A DNA stretch of 64,000 nt, from the NCBI GenBank assembly GCA_003290165.1, contig QNQO01000502.1:248001-312000 (forward strand), written 5' to 3'. Each line of letters opens with the position of its first letter. The stretch's first letter is position 1. Below are positions 31,716 through 45,943 of the stretch, one piece after another. The position numbers were made by a program, and so were the translations under genes. Below the pieces are notes generated by a model. It did no database searches. It was not told the DNA's origin and saw only the letters and a list, made by a program, of their open reading frames with translations. This DNA comes from Berberis thunbergii. Its lineage: Eukaryota; Streptophyta; Magnoliopsida; Ranunculales; Berberidaceae.

Positions 31716-33060
31716 TATGCTTCGTAGATGGATATTGTGTGTGCAAAGTTAACTAGTAAGTTGTCGTTGGGAATCAGATAGAAATTAGTATGCTTCCCCA
31801 TAAGGTCAATGGAAATGAAATCAATAGGGTGTAGAAGATAACCCGATACTCTTTTCTACTGCTGTTGGATTGTTCACTATGGATTAGGTATCTCTTCCAA
31901 TTAAATTTTTGTCAACATTGTTGTGTTTGGTGATTTCATCATCAATTGGCATCAAAGCAATTGATAATTATATTTACTGCAACTCGATAATATCATATAT
32001 ATGAACGCAATTACTTGAACCTGTAAGGAAGAAAAATAGTTGCTAGCGAATCTCTTAGGTCAAGTATTCGACGCTTAGAGCTCTCTACGAATGTTTAATG
32101 TTATTGTGGCGGGTTGCATGACAATTCTATTCATGGAGTGTGACAAGCACTTGTGCTATCCATGGTTCCATTCATGAGTGGCTTATCGGTTGGAAAGATG
32201 GTCTCTATTGAGTAGGGAAGGGGATATGGTGCAGGGGCGTTCATTTTGTATCTTGGACCCTTTGGAAAGAGAGGAATAGGAGGATTTTTTAATGGCATAA
32301 GAGCTGAAGAGCATTTCATGTCCATTAAAGAGAACATCAAGAATATTATTTTACTAGAACGGAAGTTTCTGTGTAAAGGGCTTTAGGTTGGCCGTCGTTC
32401 CTTTCAATCTATAAGTTCATTTAATCTTTTTGGGTTGTTTTTCTCGATGGATTTATTTATTTATTACTATCATTGTTAAATTTTATTTTTGTGTATACAT
32501 GCCACTATTGGAGCTATTACTTCAGTATGCATGTTTAGTTTTATATGAGAAATATAAATTTCAGTTTGATTTCCTTTCTAGTTTGGGTGGGAATTTTTCA
32601 CACGAAGATTCAATTTTGGATAGTTTAATTTGGAAAAGAATGTGAACGTCGTACAAATTTAATTGGATTGGCCCGCAAGGGCCTTGTTTGGTTTCTTTTT
32701 GTTTTTACATCTAGTTAACTGGAGTTCACGACTTTTGGTAGCATGTTTACTTTGAGGTATGCAGTCTTTATGTGGGAAGCCTATTCTAATTAAAACTTTT
32801 AGAAGTTTTCATACAGTTCTAACATGTTTGTTTGGTGTCTAAAGGCATACAACTCCAAGTAGATCAATGCCAAGTTTTGGGCGTTTATCATGTTTCACAT
32901 CTGATACATGAGATGTAGTTGTTTATGATGAGGATTTTATGATATAAATTGCCTACATCCATCTTTACCATCTACCGTATTACTAAGCAATGCAATGTTC
33001 CCCTTTTGGCTGTATAATTAGTATTATATGCCGCTAATTCACTTAAATGGCCCCTCATTG
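31716..33060. repeat. 1.35-kb tandem duplication, copy 2
   Basis: Second copy, abutting the first with no spacer. Differences are scattered single-base changes plus small indels, for example AACAAAAAGAGC versus AAAGGGC near 32376. Both copies lie in the first intron of the SDN5-like gene. Confidence 0.95.
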
Positions 33061-33130
33061 TATGCTTGTTTGACTTTATCCCATTACCGCAGTGAACCTT
33101 GAACTCAAAAAGCTCAATTGGAGTAAGAAG

Positions 33131-36100
33131 ATGAGTACTCGTTGCAAGAAGCAAAAGAATGACGCAACCCAAGAAGCTAAAGATAGCAGCTCAACTTACT
33201 TGAATGTGTATGGACCTGAAGTATGCTTCATCTCATTTCAATCATTGCTCTTCTTTTATTATTTTATGACACTGCTGAATACCATGTGATTTTTCATCTT
33301 TCATTGATGGTTTCCATTCTTTCCAAGTCATGTTCTCGTCTGTGTGGCTATCTTAAATGTATTTCATTGGCAGTATTTCTATGATGGTGAACTTTCTTGT
33401 TCATTGTTTTAGTCTATCAAACTTTAGTATTAAATTTTTGACAAGTAATCAGAAAAAGTTAAGTTCCGAAAAATGTCACACTTCTTTTTTTCTCAATACT
33501 AAACATGGATGTCAACCATAGAAGTCACTTTCCATATAACCAACCATCATTTTGCCATGACAATAACTATCATAATTGACATAATTTTTTGAAAAGTTAC
33601 TTTCAGCAGTTTTGATATTCAAATGGATTTACTGATTTATCAAAGGATTTTCTGTGGCCTAATTTGCTAATGATGACTACCAAGCACCAGGGAGAATTAA
33701 AACAAATTATTTTTTGTGAATAAGGCTCTTAATGATGTTGTTTTTGGTCCAATTGTGCAAGTGCATAATGAGAAAATAAATGCTTTGATGAACTCAAAAA
33801 ATTTATTGTGGTTGTGGTAAGAGGAATTCATTTTTCCGCATTCATTTTAATTTGGTTTGTGCTGTACACGTGCCTGTGATGAAACTTGAAAGATAGGTTA
33901 GTGCTTTGGTTCTCATTGAAATTAATTTTGCAGGGAAAGGCAGATGCCATTTTTAAAACTCCAGCAGTGGGCTCAACGTTAAGTCTTCAAGTAAGTTTGA
34001 AGGTTTATTCTAATATCTCAGGCTTATTCGTCAATCTAACAGCTGTGTTGTAAAACAGGATGTTCAAGGACTTGTGACATGGGTTCTCGCTGAAGGTTTC
34101 ATGCCATCTTGGGTTTTTATCAAAGTAAAGAGAAGCTTCTTTTGGTCTCTCTCTGTATTTACCTGTGTAGTACTGTGCTTGTAATTGCTAGCATACATGA
34201 TCGTTAACTAATACAATTAATTGATTTAGCAATATATCATTCCAAGAAATATATAATTACAATTAAAATAATGTTTTTATTGAAAAATTTCACCATTAAT
34301 TTTCTGAAAGTCAAAATTGTGTAATTCAAAATTTAGACAAAAAGCATGATTAAAAGGGTCCATACTATATATAAATTATTAAAAACTATAGATATATTAT
34401 CATGTGAAATTGAAGACACTCTCATAAGCTAGTTGAGTTTTTACATCATACCATTTTTTAAATTGATTATTTTATTTTATTTTATAATTGTAGCAAATTA
34501 GCAATACATATGCAGTCTAAGCTGGGACACTTTAGGAATGAATAAAAACCAAACCATTGAGGATGACTTCCACATAGAGGTTTTATCTTCACCAGATGTG
34601 GTCTTCAACTCATCTTGATATGGCTCCCATTTTAGTTAGCAAAAAAAAAAAAAAGAAGGAAAAATGACCTGCCCAATAAGGACGACCCTCGTGGAAGGAA
34701 AGGCAGAAATAAGTTGCCATTCGATAGGGAGGCATCAACAAATACTCTTGTTATTTTGGTGTCTGCTTCTAGCTATGTAGCTTTCGAAGGTGTATACCTC
34801 GAGTTTTTCATGGTGGACTGAAGTAATTTGGCCTCATAATGTTGTTATCATTTATGAAAATCTATATCGTGGGGGTATGGTTGGGTGCATGCGTATCAGT
34901 GAGGCAGGTTTTGTATTCAAAATTTTTGTTGTCACTTTGATTGAAACATTTTTTTGTTGTCAGTTTGATTGAAACATTTTTGTAACCTTCTCTTCATCTT
35001 TTTGCACTGAGGAGTTATTCGTGTGACCTGCAGAACAAGCCCCTTATTCCAAAAGTTGTTCTGCTTTATGTACCAGGCCTCGATGCAGCATTGTACATCG
35101 AGCAGATTGGTCTACTTGCTCATCTTAAGGAAAACTGTGGCAATCCAATGCCCGTACTAGCTCTTAGGTTGGTAATTGGATCTCCGCTAGTTTTTTATTC
35201 AGAAACGATTACTGGTTTATACTTTAATCAATTCTTCTTGGTATGTCAAATCATGTCTGTGTTGTGTGATGCTACTTCCAATATGAGTTCATGTTCTTAG
35301 CTGTGTTTTATGTTAGTTGCATATCAGATGGAATGCAAACAATAGATGTGCTCCTGACAAGAAAGCTTAAAAGAAAGCGGGAGGAGACTAATAGTATACC
35401 TGATCAAGCATTGGAACGAGGTATATGAAGCATTATCCAATTTTTCCTTTATGGCTCATAATAAATAAAAGTGACAAGTGAACATAAAATTTCACTTGTG
35501 GTGCACATGATTAATCTAATAAAATTTCACTTGTAGAAGACCAACCAATGTTATATAAAAACAAGAGAGGGGAAACATGTTTTCCTTTCTTAAGTAGAAA
35601 GAGAGTGTCTATTTCCTGGCAAAGTATAAATCAATCACTTTTGTTTCTCTTTGATAGTGATGGCATAAATATGCAGATGTTCCTTGATTGAGGTTGCAAA
35701 AAACATGTAAACTGACAACACTTTCCGATCCAAACCTTTTTTTGTGGGTATTTAAAAAGAGTTAGTTCAGTTGGATGAATATTTTAGAAGCTGATGCTTA
35801 CAGTTCAGTTCTCAGTTTTGATATTATTAAGTCAACTGAAACTGCCACATTTGTATTATGGATGATCTGCTTTATGCAATTATAACTTTTCTTATGGTCT
35901 CACAGAGTGAATCGATTCAGATGAAGCCAAATCGAACTGTGCAAACCCCTAAACTCGATGTTCTATAGTAGTGAATATGCTAAAAACTGTGTATCTTGAG
36001 ATTGATTTAAGATGTGAATGTGTCAGTATGTTGATCATATATATCCCATTTGCGGCTTAGGGTTGTCCATATATACTGACTTATCTGAAGAATCATTTGG

Positions 36101-39100
36101 AGATCTATTAATATCCTAAAATCACACAGATATCATCCCATGTCTGGAGGTTGGTAACTGGTGCTAGATTTTGACAACTTTTTAAGTAGTTGTGATCTAC
36201 ATTTAGTCTTCACTATTGTTTTCATATTTTGGGTTTTCTGATTGAAAAACTTAATTTTCAGGTTGTAGCTGTGATGCAGACAAGCTGTTGTGCATGGAAC
36301 ATATGAAGGATTTGCCTTTTCCCATTTCATATTACTTACTGTCTGCAAAAGAGATGGAAGATAATGGGTATTGTACCAACCAACCAGGTACATGTTTTAC
36401 TCCTGCAGATCATCTATTGAAGTACTCGGTTATAATTTCTTCATTTAACCTAATTATTTGACTTTTCTACTGCAGATTTTGTGTCAACTGTATGTGCTCC
36501 TTTGGGATCATCTCCTTATGAAATGCTGGCACTTGACTGTGAGATGGTAAGGTTAAATAGTCTTTTTGTGACCATGAGTCAATGACTGAAAATTTCCTTC
36601 CCGAATATAGTTAATGCTTATTGACTTTATTGGGTCAATATTTAACTGCTTAGCATGTTGCTAAAGACTCCATTAGTGTTCCCTTCCCTCTCCCTCTGAG
36701 TTGCATGATTTAGCATGAGTGACTCCTTTTGATACAACAATGCTATACGCACATGCTTATATAGTTATATTCTATATTATCTAGCATAATTCAACTTTCC
36801 GTGGGACACTCTAGTTAAAGCTATCATTTGGTTCGTGTCCTTAAAGCTATTATGGAGGTTGTAGGGGGAGCAAGTTGATGTAACTCAACTGTGCGGCTTG
36901 ACGTAGAACATGTGTTGGAGCTTGTTAGAAATGTGGTCCTGACTGGGAGGCTTGGCATGCCAATGCCGACTGATGAGTATATGATGGATGCATGTAGGAT
37001 GCTTGTGCATGCCTTGGGCTTTGCTAACTTATCATGTCAAGAGAATTCAAACTATTGGGTTCTGGCCATGGGGATCACGTGAAGCATCCATATGGTTGTG
37101 AACTTCAATATTCCCTTTTGGAAATTGCTCAAACGCTTAGCATCTACCTTAGGAGGAAAGCCTGGACCAACTTGCCCCTATGCTTGCTCAGTCTTGCAAA
37201 TTGCCCAAATGCTTAGCATCTACCTTAGGAGGAAAGCGTTGCAAACTTGCATTCCATGTTTGCATAGTCTTACATGACTAATCTGGAGCAGTTCATGGTC
37301 TAGCAGGATGATCTTATAGGGTGCAACCCTCGGGCTGCTCATGGCTTGTTTGAAGGGGCATGTCATGGGTCCTTCGATGCATCGGGAATGCTTTGAGAGT
37401 ACTCTCATAGTAGTAACTGAGAGTCGGATGTTGGATATGGGTAAGGTCCAGTTTATGGTATCGCTAGGCGGGACGCTATCCAACTTGTGTAAGCCAAAGC
37501 CTTACTCGTGCCAGACGTATTTGGCTATTTCATATTCTCGTTGGTCGAGTGTGCTTAGTTTGGTTCTTAGCAAACCATGGTCAAGTTCATTAGATCGGTA
37601 GCCTACCGTTCGAGTATCATGAGGATTGGAGTGTAGGCCTTGGGGAAGCCTCACTCTCATGGCTCATCCGTGTTTCTATGTTAGATTCATATCGAGTATG
37701 CAGATTACTCGAGCCCTTAAGTCTTCCATTGTTGTATGATGCTTATGCTCAATGGTTGGTCTGTGACAGAGGTACATGGGGGATAGTTGCTGAAATTCAA
37801 GGAAACAATTGCATTGTAAGTGAAAACTCGACATTTCTTATTGGATTGCAATTCAAATGCAAGCAATAATTTTAAAGTCTAGTTCTCATTTTCCATAAAA
37901 TACCATGAGAATCATGGAGTGACTATTATGAAACCTTGTAGTTTGAATTGTAAACTTTTGTGGAGAACTTGTGATTATTGGTGAATTAGTTATTATAGTT
38001 CTGTTTCTGTTGCTCATTTCGGTTATTTTCTGGCAGTGTGTTACGGCCATGGGGATGGAACTTACAAGGGTGACACTTGTTGACGTCAAAGGACAGGTAC
38101 TACATTGTCCTTTTTCTCTAGTCAGTGTTTGTACAAAATTTGGTATGCAAAAATCTCAGAAAGTTGGTATCACAGGACACAATTAGGGACCTAGGGGATT
38201 GCAAGGTTATAGACGGATCTGGTTCTGTGTTTACTGTTTAGGATGTTTTGGTTGGCTTTGTGTTTACTGTTTTTAGATGTTTTGGTTGTTTGTTCAAGTC
38301 TTTCTGCAAAAATATCCTCTGTTGTCATAGACCCTTCTCGCACATTCCATGTTTATTCAAATCCTTGGAGAATCTCCAGCTATGAGCTTCCATTTGTGAA
38401 ACTATATTTTTTGCTTGGACTGCAACAACGCATACAACAGATTTATGCAGAATATTACTAAGACTGTAGATGCTTATTTTGATCTTCGGCCAGAAATATT
38501 TGATGAGGCGGGGACAGTTGGATTGTGGGTTGGGTTTGATAGGTTCAACAATTAAAGCCCATGATCCAAATCTATCCATTTACTGTGGTATTACTGGGCT
38601 TTCTTTGGTTTTTGGGGCCGACAAACCAAACCTTCTTAGCCGACAAACCAAACCTTCTTACTAAGCGCAATCCTTTACAAGGGTCACTGTATCTCTGAAG
38701 TACAATCCCAGAATCCCAGGGGTTCTGTCAACCAGGTTCAGATTTCTATGGTCAATTATTTGAGATCAGCTCTATCTCAGGGTATCCTATTAGCTATTAT
38801 AGGGCCTCTGGTCTTTAGAAAATGAAAATGGTCAAGAGAAAGTGCTGGTTTAAGAAAAAAGGGGAGATAGTGAAAAGAAAAGAACCCCGACAATCTCCTG
38901 GGCACTGTGGCTAAAATTTTTATATACAATACTGTAGCCATTACTTCTGTCCAGGCGGTAGCGAGTGGAACTGATCTTCTGGATTTTCGATATGAATCTC
39001 TGAAACTATTCAGTCTATTCCTATTCGATTTCATATTTTGATACATTAACTTATCCACTGTCATCATCTATTTCTGCCTGTGCCGCATTCATGATTCTTG

Positions 39101-42100
39101 TATGTCTTTGGTCAGTTTGAGAAGTATCATGTATTTGATTATAATCTACTCTTTAATTCACTCAGTAGTTTGTTATTGTTACCATTGATTATAGTTTTTT
39201 TATTTTTATTTTTATTTTTTATGGATGTATGTGATAAGAATCTACTCTTTCATTTTATATAGGTTGTGTTAGACAGATTGGTTAAACCATTCAACGCTAT
39301 TGTCGACTATAATACCAGGTTTGTGCATTTTCAATTTTTTTCTAGCTAAGCTTTTAAATTTCTTTCAGGTCTTTACAAGAAGTTGAGGTTCTGAAATTTA
39401 TTTGAAATGGACAGGTGTAATGTATGTAGACCATCAAAGTACTAGGCACAATTCATAGGAAGTGCAAATTTGTGTATGATAGTAGATATTCCAACCATTT
39501 TAGTAGGGACTTCCATTGTAAATTAGGCAGCTGCACTTACCGAATTGATCTGTACCAGACAATTATTTATTGCTTCTTGATCACACATTTCTCAGTCCTT
39601 TATTATGGTGGATTATTGTAGGTTTTAAGTTACCTGCCATTCCATTAACCAAAACTACCTTTATTTTATTTATTTTCACTAAGGATGCAAATCAGATTAA
39701 GAATATTTAATTCCTTTAGGTTTTGACCACGATCCATCTTTTTATTTATGTAGCAAACTGGTTCTCACTAATAAATGCACTTCATTTCAGTTTGTTTTGA
39801 CTGAGAAACGGATAATAAGGCTTGTGTTGTTTAGATGGTTTTCTTTGTATTTGCAGGTACAGTGGAATCACTTATGAGATGCTGAATGAGGTCGATACAA
39901 GGCTTCCTGACATACAGGTCCGAAATGGTCTTTCATTGTATTACATATTGTAGAGACTTGTTAGAGGCACATTTTTTTTTTCATTTGTTCCGCCATTATT
40001 ATGTTTCTTGTTTGCTTTCCAGTTCAAGGTGGGGTTAACATTACAATGCAGTTGTTTCTTATAATGGCATATTAGCAAATTTATGCATTTGACACAATTA
40101 TTTTGAAAATTGTGCTTGCCCAGTTTAGATTGATTTGTTTATTCGTTTATAGGTGAATTATACTCCCCCATCTTCTTTTTTTTCTCTTCTTTTGTCTGAG
40201 ACGAGCACGTTAACGATTTCAAAAAAAAATTAAGTCTGCTATGTAAGTTATTAGCTGGTGTTATTGTACTAAAACCAAATAGTCTTTTGTCATTGCCTTT
40301 AAGTTGAATAATGTTATCCTAAAAGATCATGGAGTATTTTGATGATGTCTTGTTACTTGATTTCTCACAATTAGGCAGAATTTCTAAAGCTCGTTCACAA
40401 GGAGACCATCCTAGTTGGGCACTCATTGGAGAACGATCTATTAGCACTGAAGGTTTCTCACAATTTGGTGATTGATACTGCGATATTATACCAAACCCTC
40501 ATGGTGCACGTTATAAGACTGCTTTGCGAGTGCTTGCAAGGAGATTTCTTTCTAGGGAGATTCAGGGTTCAGAAAATGGACATGATAGCATTGAAGATGC
40601 CAGAGCAGCATTGGAGCTGGCAGTTCTAAAAATTAGGCATGGTAAACTATCTATTCTACATTTCTACTGTTATATTTCATCTTCCAGTAATCAGGCATAG
40701 TAAATTAGGCATGATTTTTATTTTTACTTTGACGACTTTAAAATTTGAAAAAGCAATGTTTCGGAAAGAATTAGGGGCATCGGCCTCAAAGCATTCTCAA
40801 GGTCAGGTTAGTTGATAAACCTAAAATCATAGATAAGTATTAAGCTTCCTTGATCAGATACCTCCCATAGGGTTCAATGTATTTGCGAAGGGATTAATTT
40901 TGTTTCTTCATTCTTGCATTTAAATTTCACAAAACAATGTGATACATTGTGCGGTTGATAGTATGCTTACTGATTCATCACTTTTTTTGTTGAAAATAAT
41001 TGAATGAAATATTTGGTACTTGATTTTATATGAGTTTCTGACTCTGTTATCTTGGTCATAGGACCTGAATTTGGTTCATCTCCACATTCTGCGCGGCAAA
41101 AATTGGTTTCAGTCCTAAGTGAGAGTGGCAAAACCTGTTCTCTAATTGATGATGTTTCCATAGTGAAGCGATATGCTGCTGGATCATGCAATGCATTCCC
41201 TGTGTCTTCAGATGATGAAGCACTTGTAAAGGCCAAAAAAGAGGTTGGTTTTTACATTTCTAGCATTAGTAAAAGTTACTCTCAGCCTCATCTGATAGCA
41301 AGCACATGTAATCTGTGGCTGTAGCTTAAAAATGAGAATGTGCACTTCTTATGGACCCAATTCTCGGAGTTGAATTCCTATTACAAGAACCAAGCAGAAG
41401 GCACCGACAAATTGAATTCAAAAGTTGCTGAGATGATATCATTGCTGACATGTGATAAGAAGTCTAAAAGTAAAAAAGGCATCCCATGCAGTATTAGTTC
41501 AGAATTGAAGAGCATCTTAAGTCGCATGGATTCCAGGATCCAAAGCCTTTACAGCGCATTACCCAATAATGCGATGCTTATTGTTTGTACCGGCCATGGA
41601 GATACAGCGATTGTCCAAAGGTGTGTGCCCTCACTTATTAATTAAACTTGGTCCTTGCATTGGGAAAGGGTTGGGCTACTAAGAGCCCTTTTTTTCTTAC
41701 TTCTGCCATCCCTGTTTCTAACCAACTGAAAACCGATCATGCACGGGGTGGAATGCTCGTGCGATGATGAAACTGTCTCCATGTTATAGATACCCAAACA
41801 CTCTGAATTGTCATTCTTACGAAGGGATGAATCACACTTGGAAACTCAATTTCAGTTTGATTTGTCTCTAAGATGTGAGTACTCAAACCCATTTATTTTG
41901 GGAAAAGATGGTGGTCAAACACACTAATAGCCGTCGTTCAGTTTAACATTTTTTTAAGTACAGGAGAAGCACCTTGGATACAATGGGGTGTTATTGTCGA
42001 ACCACACTTGAAATCTCAATTTCAGAAGTGATACCTCGTTGAGTTTAGAATACCTGACAGAAGGAAAAACTTCCTTTTTGACTACTGTCTTGAATACCAA

Positions 42101-42825
42101 TTGCTTGTGGCAATAATATGCACTCGACATTGACATCACTGTGCTGCTATGATTTGGGTTTTAAACCATGGTTTGGTAAAGAATGGTGGGGTTTTCAGTA
42201 TTCTGGTTTTTCGTTTTTCATTGGTTATGTTCTTCGCCTTTGCACTGTAGCACTCATGAGGCAGGCTTAACCGGAAGGTAGATACCATGGTTGGTTTGGC
42301 TGGAGTATTCACAAAGACCAATTCTGTTGCAAATGGAGTTGTTTATTTATTCAAGGCCTTCGTGTGTGTGTCAGTAATCCTGCAATTCACAGACAAGAAG
42401 TGCCACAATTTCTGTTATCGTGCCTCATCTATACAAGGTCCTTGCAAAATGCCAGAAATGATTTAATCTAGCATTGTGTGACAGATGAAGTAAGCCCCCA
42501 TATCAAGCTCATCTGCAAAATAATATGGGTGGCAATATCAAAGCCTAAATAGTAGCTTTAGAGAATTGCATCATACTTTTTTTAAGTTAGTGAATTTAAT
42601 CTTCATTCTATGTTTAGGACTCATTATTTCACGTACTTTTGCAGAGTGCGAAAGATGCTTGCCGAGGAAAGTGAGATTCCGGTGTGCCGAGAGAAGCTTG
42701 TAAAGGTATTAGAAGATTTGCAGGCACAAGCTGAAGTAGCTTTATGTTTTGTTCGGGTAAAAACTGACAGCACTCAAAGGACATATGTATTCCAGTCTAC
42801 ACAGTTCATGAAGTTAACCATTTAA
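33131..42825 (+). CDS. SDN5: Small RNA degrading nuclease, SDN5-like (DEDDh exonuclease)
   Basis: Fourteen coding exons with GT-AG borders: 33131-33220, 33934-33990, 34059-34124, 35034-35167, 35317-35420, 36262-36387, 36476-36546, 38037-38096, 39263-39318, 39857-39917, 40375-40641, 41062-41243, 41325-41620 and 42645-42825; about 583 residues if the frame is restored. The DEDDh motifs are visible: Exo I LALDCEM, Exo [11 protein letters not shown], and Exo [17 protein letters not shown] proteins are 3'-to-5' exoribonucleases; SDN1-type members degrade single-stranded small RNAs. The SDN5 subgroup has an extra N-terminal region, as here ([38 protein letters not shown]). In exon 40375-40641, TACCAAACCCTCATGG lacks one base near 40492-40496. 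The downstream Exo III block is in the shifted frame, and as assembled the protein stops at 40627-40629. Exon length 267 plus 1 restores the flanking intron phases. A poly(A) signal candidate AATAAA is at 43025-43030. Confidence 0.92.
36840..37690. other. Insertion-like block in SDN5 intron 7, with a 76-bp tandem repeat
   Basis: The block has higher GC content than the surrounding intron. GCTTAGCATCTACCTTAGGA recurs at 37135 and 37211 (period 76), preceded by AAATTGCTCAAACG/AAATTGCCCAAATG. It looks like old LTR-type or other inserted sequence, but no ends or proteins could be defined. Confidence 0.4.
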
Positions 42826-43216
42826 AAAGCCTAACAATTGAAAGGAGAGTTTTGCAGCCTCCTAATCAAGTAATCATGGTTATCTATAAATTGATCTTGA
42901 GTTATTTAATTTCTGTACATTTTTTTTTCATTAACCAATCCACACATCACGAAGATGGTTCTTCAGACTAACATACGTGGCAAAGAAGGGTAGAAAACGA
43001 TAAGGTTAAATTTGTTTTATCATCAATAAATTACAAGGAAAGTGCTTTGTTTTTTTTTTTTTTTTTAATGTATGCAAATGATAGTATCCTAAGAAATCAA
43101 GTGTGATCCCTTACTATTGTTACTCATTTTTTTCAATAAAAAGCCTTTCCAATATTGGCATGATATTGTCGGCTTTGGACATTACCACTTTTCTCTCATC
43201 GAGGCGATGTTGCACT

Positions 43217-43980
43217 ATAACACTTGGGCCTCGTTTGGTTTCTCGATGGAATGTGAATGTGAATGAGAATGAGAATAGTAATGGTAACAAAAATGTGTAT
43301 GTTTGGTGTACCTATAAATTACAATGGTAATAACATATGACATTGTTTGGTATGTGAATATATGGTAGGAATGGAATGGGAATGAATGTAATCTCCATTC
43401 ATAGGGATTGATGTCAGAATGGCTATTACATTGAAATCTGTAATACTCATTCCCATTACATCACTATTTTACCCAACCAAACATTAGTTTGCATTGGACT
43501 ATTGTATTGACCATTACAATTACAATGGTCAATGCATGCAATGGTCAAATGCCCAATCAAACACGCCCTTAGGGCATGTTTGGTTAGCCCATTGACCGTC
43601 GTAATGTAATGGTTTGACCATTACAATGTAATGGGTCAAAGGCATTTCTGCGTTTGGTATCACATAAAACCATCGTAATGGTCATTCCCATTACAGATTT
43701 GGTTGTAATGGCCATTCCCACCTCCCCCCCTATGAATGGCCATTACCATTCCCATTGTAATGGTCAAAGTTATACAATGACCATTTTACCCTCCTCACCC
43801 TCTCCCATTTTAACTAAGTGAGGGTATTTTTGGAAATAAATTTTACATTACCACCTTATCATTTTAAAAGTATACCAAACATACATATTCCCATTACCAT
43901 TCCCATTTTCATTTTCATTCCCATTACCATTACCATTCCTATTACCATTTCCATTCTATCGAGTAACCAAACAAGCCCTT
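43217..43980. mobile_element. Two adjacent foldback MITEs (GGGC.TGTTTGGTT family)
   Basis: The outer ends are GGGCCTCGTTTGGTTTCTCG (43228) and the inverted CGAGTAACCAAACAAGCCCT (to 43979). In the middle, CAAACACGCCCT directly meets AGGGCATGTTTGGTTAGCCC (about 43560-43590). This can be read as two elements side by side or one nested inside another. The interiors are built of repeated AATGGTAATGG/CCATTACCATT words and would form strong hairpins. The ends resemble Tourist/PIF-Harbinger-type MITEs. They lie just downstream of the SDN5-like gene. Confidence 0.6.
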
Positions 43981-43989
43981 AGTAGTCTA

Positions 43990-45930
43990 TCAGCCTACTT
44001 TCACACATGATAATCTGCCAGTCTCAGAGTCTGTCTACATAAAAATAGCTCGTCTGCTTCAAATTCCACCCACACATCTGGTGCCAGTAACATCAAAGTG
44101 CCAACCTCAAATTCGAATTTGAGCTTACATCATCCGTTGATGATTCTAAAGGTTTCCCTCAACATGTCTTCTTCATGTTCATATAATGAGCTCATATCAA
44201 AAGCTTAATTCCAAATTTTGACTTTATTATAAATTCTATCTTAATTAACTAATTTAACATCAACATGAGCTGTCTAGGTAGAAATTCAAGTCCACTGGCC
44301 TAATTATTTTATGTAATATGACCACTGACTGGTCGAATTAGGGAATGGTTACATGTGAACCTCATGCGTTCAGTGGTAAAATTAAAATGTCCAAAATATA
44401 TATCGAACGGGTTTAAAGCTACAATGCTCGCTAGTCTATTCCCCTAAATGACATTATGCTTCCGATAATAATAGTTTGGGCTGAAAACTCAAACGCGATG
44501 ACCTTCGAACCGGTCGCCCGTTGAAACACGAAATACATCCTCAAATTTAATTAAAAGTCAAATTTGGCTTTTGAGAGCACTCCAATCGGTATGATTGTGC
44601 CTAATTCACTACAACAATTTGAAAATAAATTATAATCAAAGGTGAATGGATCTCAGTTGTATTTTGTTTCTCTTTCTTTCATTAATAAACATCTTCATGT
44701 TTGACCAAAAAAAAAAAATCTTATTTTCAACTCAATGTCTGAAAATTGAAATTGTTTCCGTAAATTTAGTTTTGAGATCAGAGTTTAATTTTCATGAGTA
44801 GTGAGAGACTAATCTTATGAAAAATCAATTTCTTGCCAATAAATAGATAATTAAACGATAAAATTTTGCGTAACAAGGGAAATAGATTCTATTCATAAAG
44901 AAATGATTATCTGAACATATCCCACGGATTACTTGAACCCTAACACAAGTTAACTCAAACTATCAGGTACCTAATATTTACTCTTCATCACTAATTGTGC
45001 ATGAATCTCATATCTACAACATCAAACTTCCCGTGGCTATGTCACGGAAACCCTAACTAACATCATTTATCACTTCAAAAGGGGAGTGAATTTGGAGGTA
45101 CAATTATAGGTCAATAATGCATGCATCATACTTTATTTCCATATTGTTTTACAAACTTGATCAAAACCATTGTTTTTTAAGTTAATGAATTCAATTACTT
45201 GCCATGATAAATTTACAAATGATGACTACATTTATTTTGCTCACCAAGATTGGTAGGGCTTCGAGTATCATGGCTATAACTTTATACATAATTTTTATGT
45301 TAGATTACTACTGAGCTGGTATTTCATTGGTGATAATATGAATAATCGAGCTACTATCACACGATATTTACAAAATAAAACTGATTGAAGGGTAAAATGG
45401 GGATGAAGGCGAAGGTGTTCATTACACGATATTTAGCAAAATAAAAGTATATGAAGTGCTAACAACACAAAAAATACTATAGTCTTATGCATTTCTTATT
45501 GTCAATTAGTAAATCATTTAACCAAACTCGAACGATGGTCACTCGAATGCATAATTTTTAGATAAACTTTTCCATAATTAACTACTTAATTAGATATCAC
45601 CAACTAACAATGAGAAAACCAAGTGAAAAAAGTCATTTTCATTTTTTTTACCTAATTACAATTGAAATAAAGATTCAACCAACTAAACGAACCCTAGTTA
45701 GCTGAAACCTAACCCTGGTTCCTCTTTTTCTTCACCCCATAAATTATAGCCGGCTCGATCACTCGGTCTGGTTTATCGTCTGGTGCGACAATTTTACATT
45801 TTTATCCTTTCTTTAAAAAATGTTTATGGTTATGTTTTAATGAGAATGGACAAAAAATGTAAAATTGCCTCACCAGGCGGCAGACAAACCAGGACGGGAA
45901 GCCAAGCCGGCTAGAATTACTCACTTCACC
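43990..45930. other. Intergenic region, no gene seen
   Basis: AT-rich sequence between the SDN5-like and WNK genes. No protein domain, tRNA or clear repeat boundary was recognised. Its right part should include the upstream promoter of the WNK gene. Confidence 0.4.
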
Positions 45931-45943
45931 CACACCACTCCTC

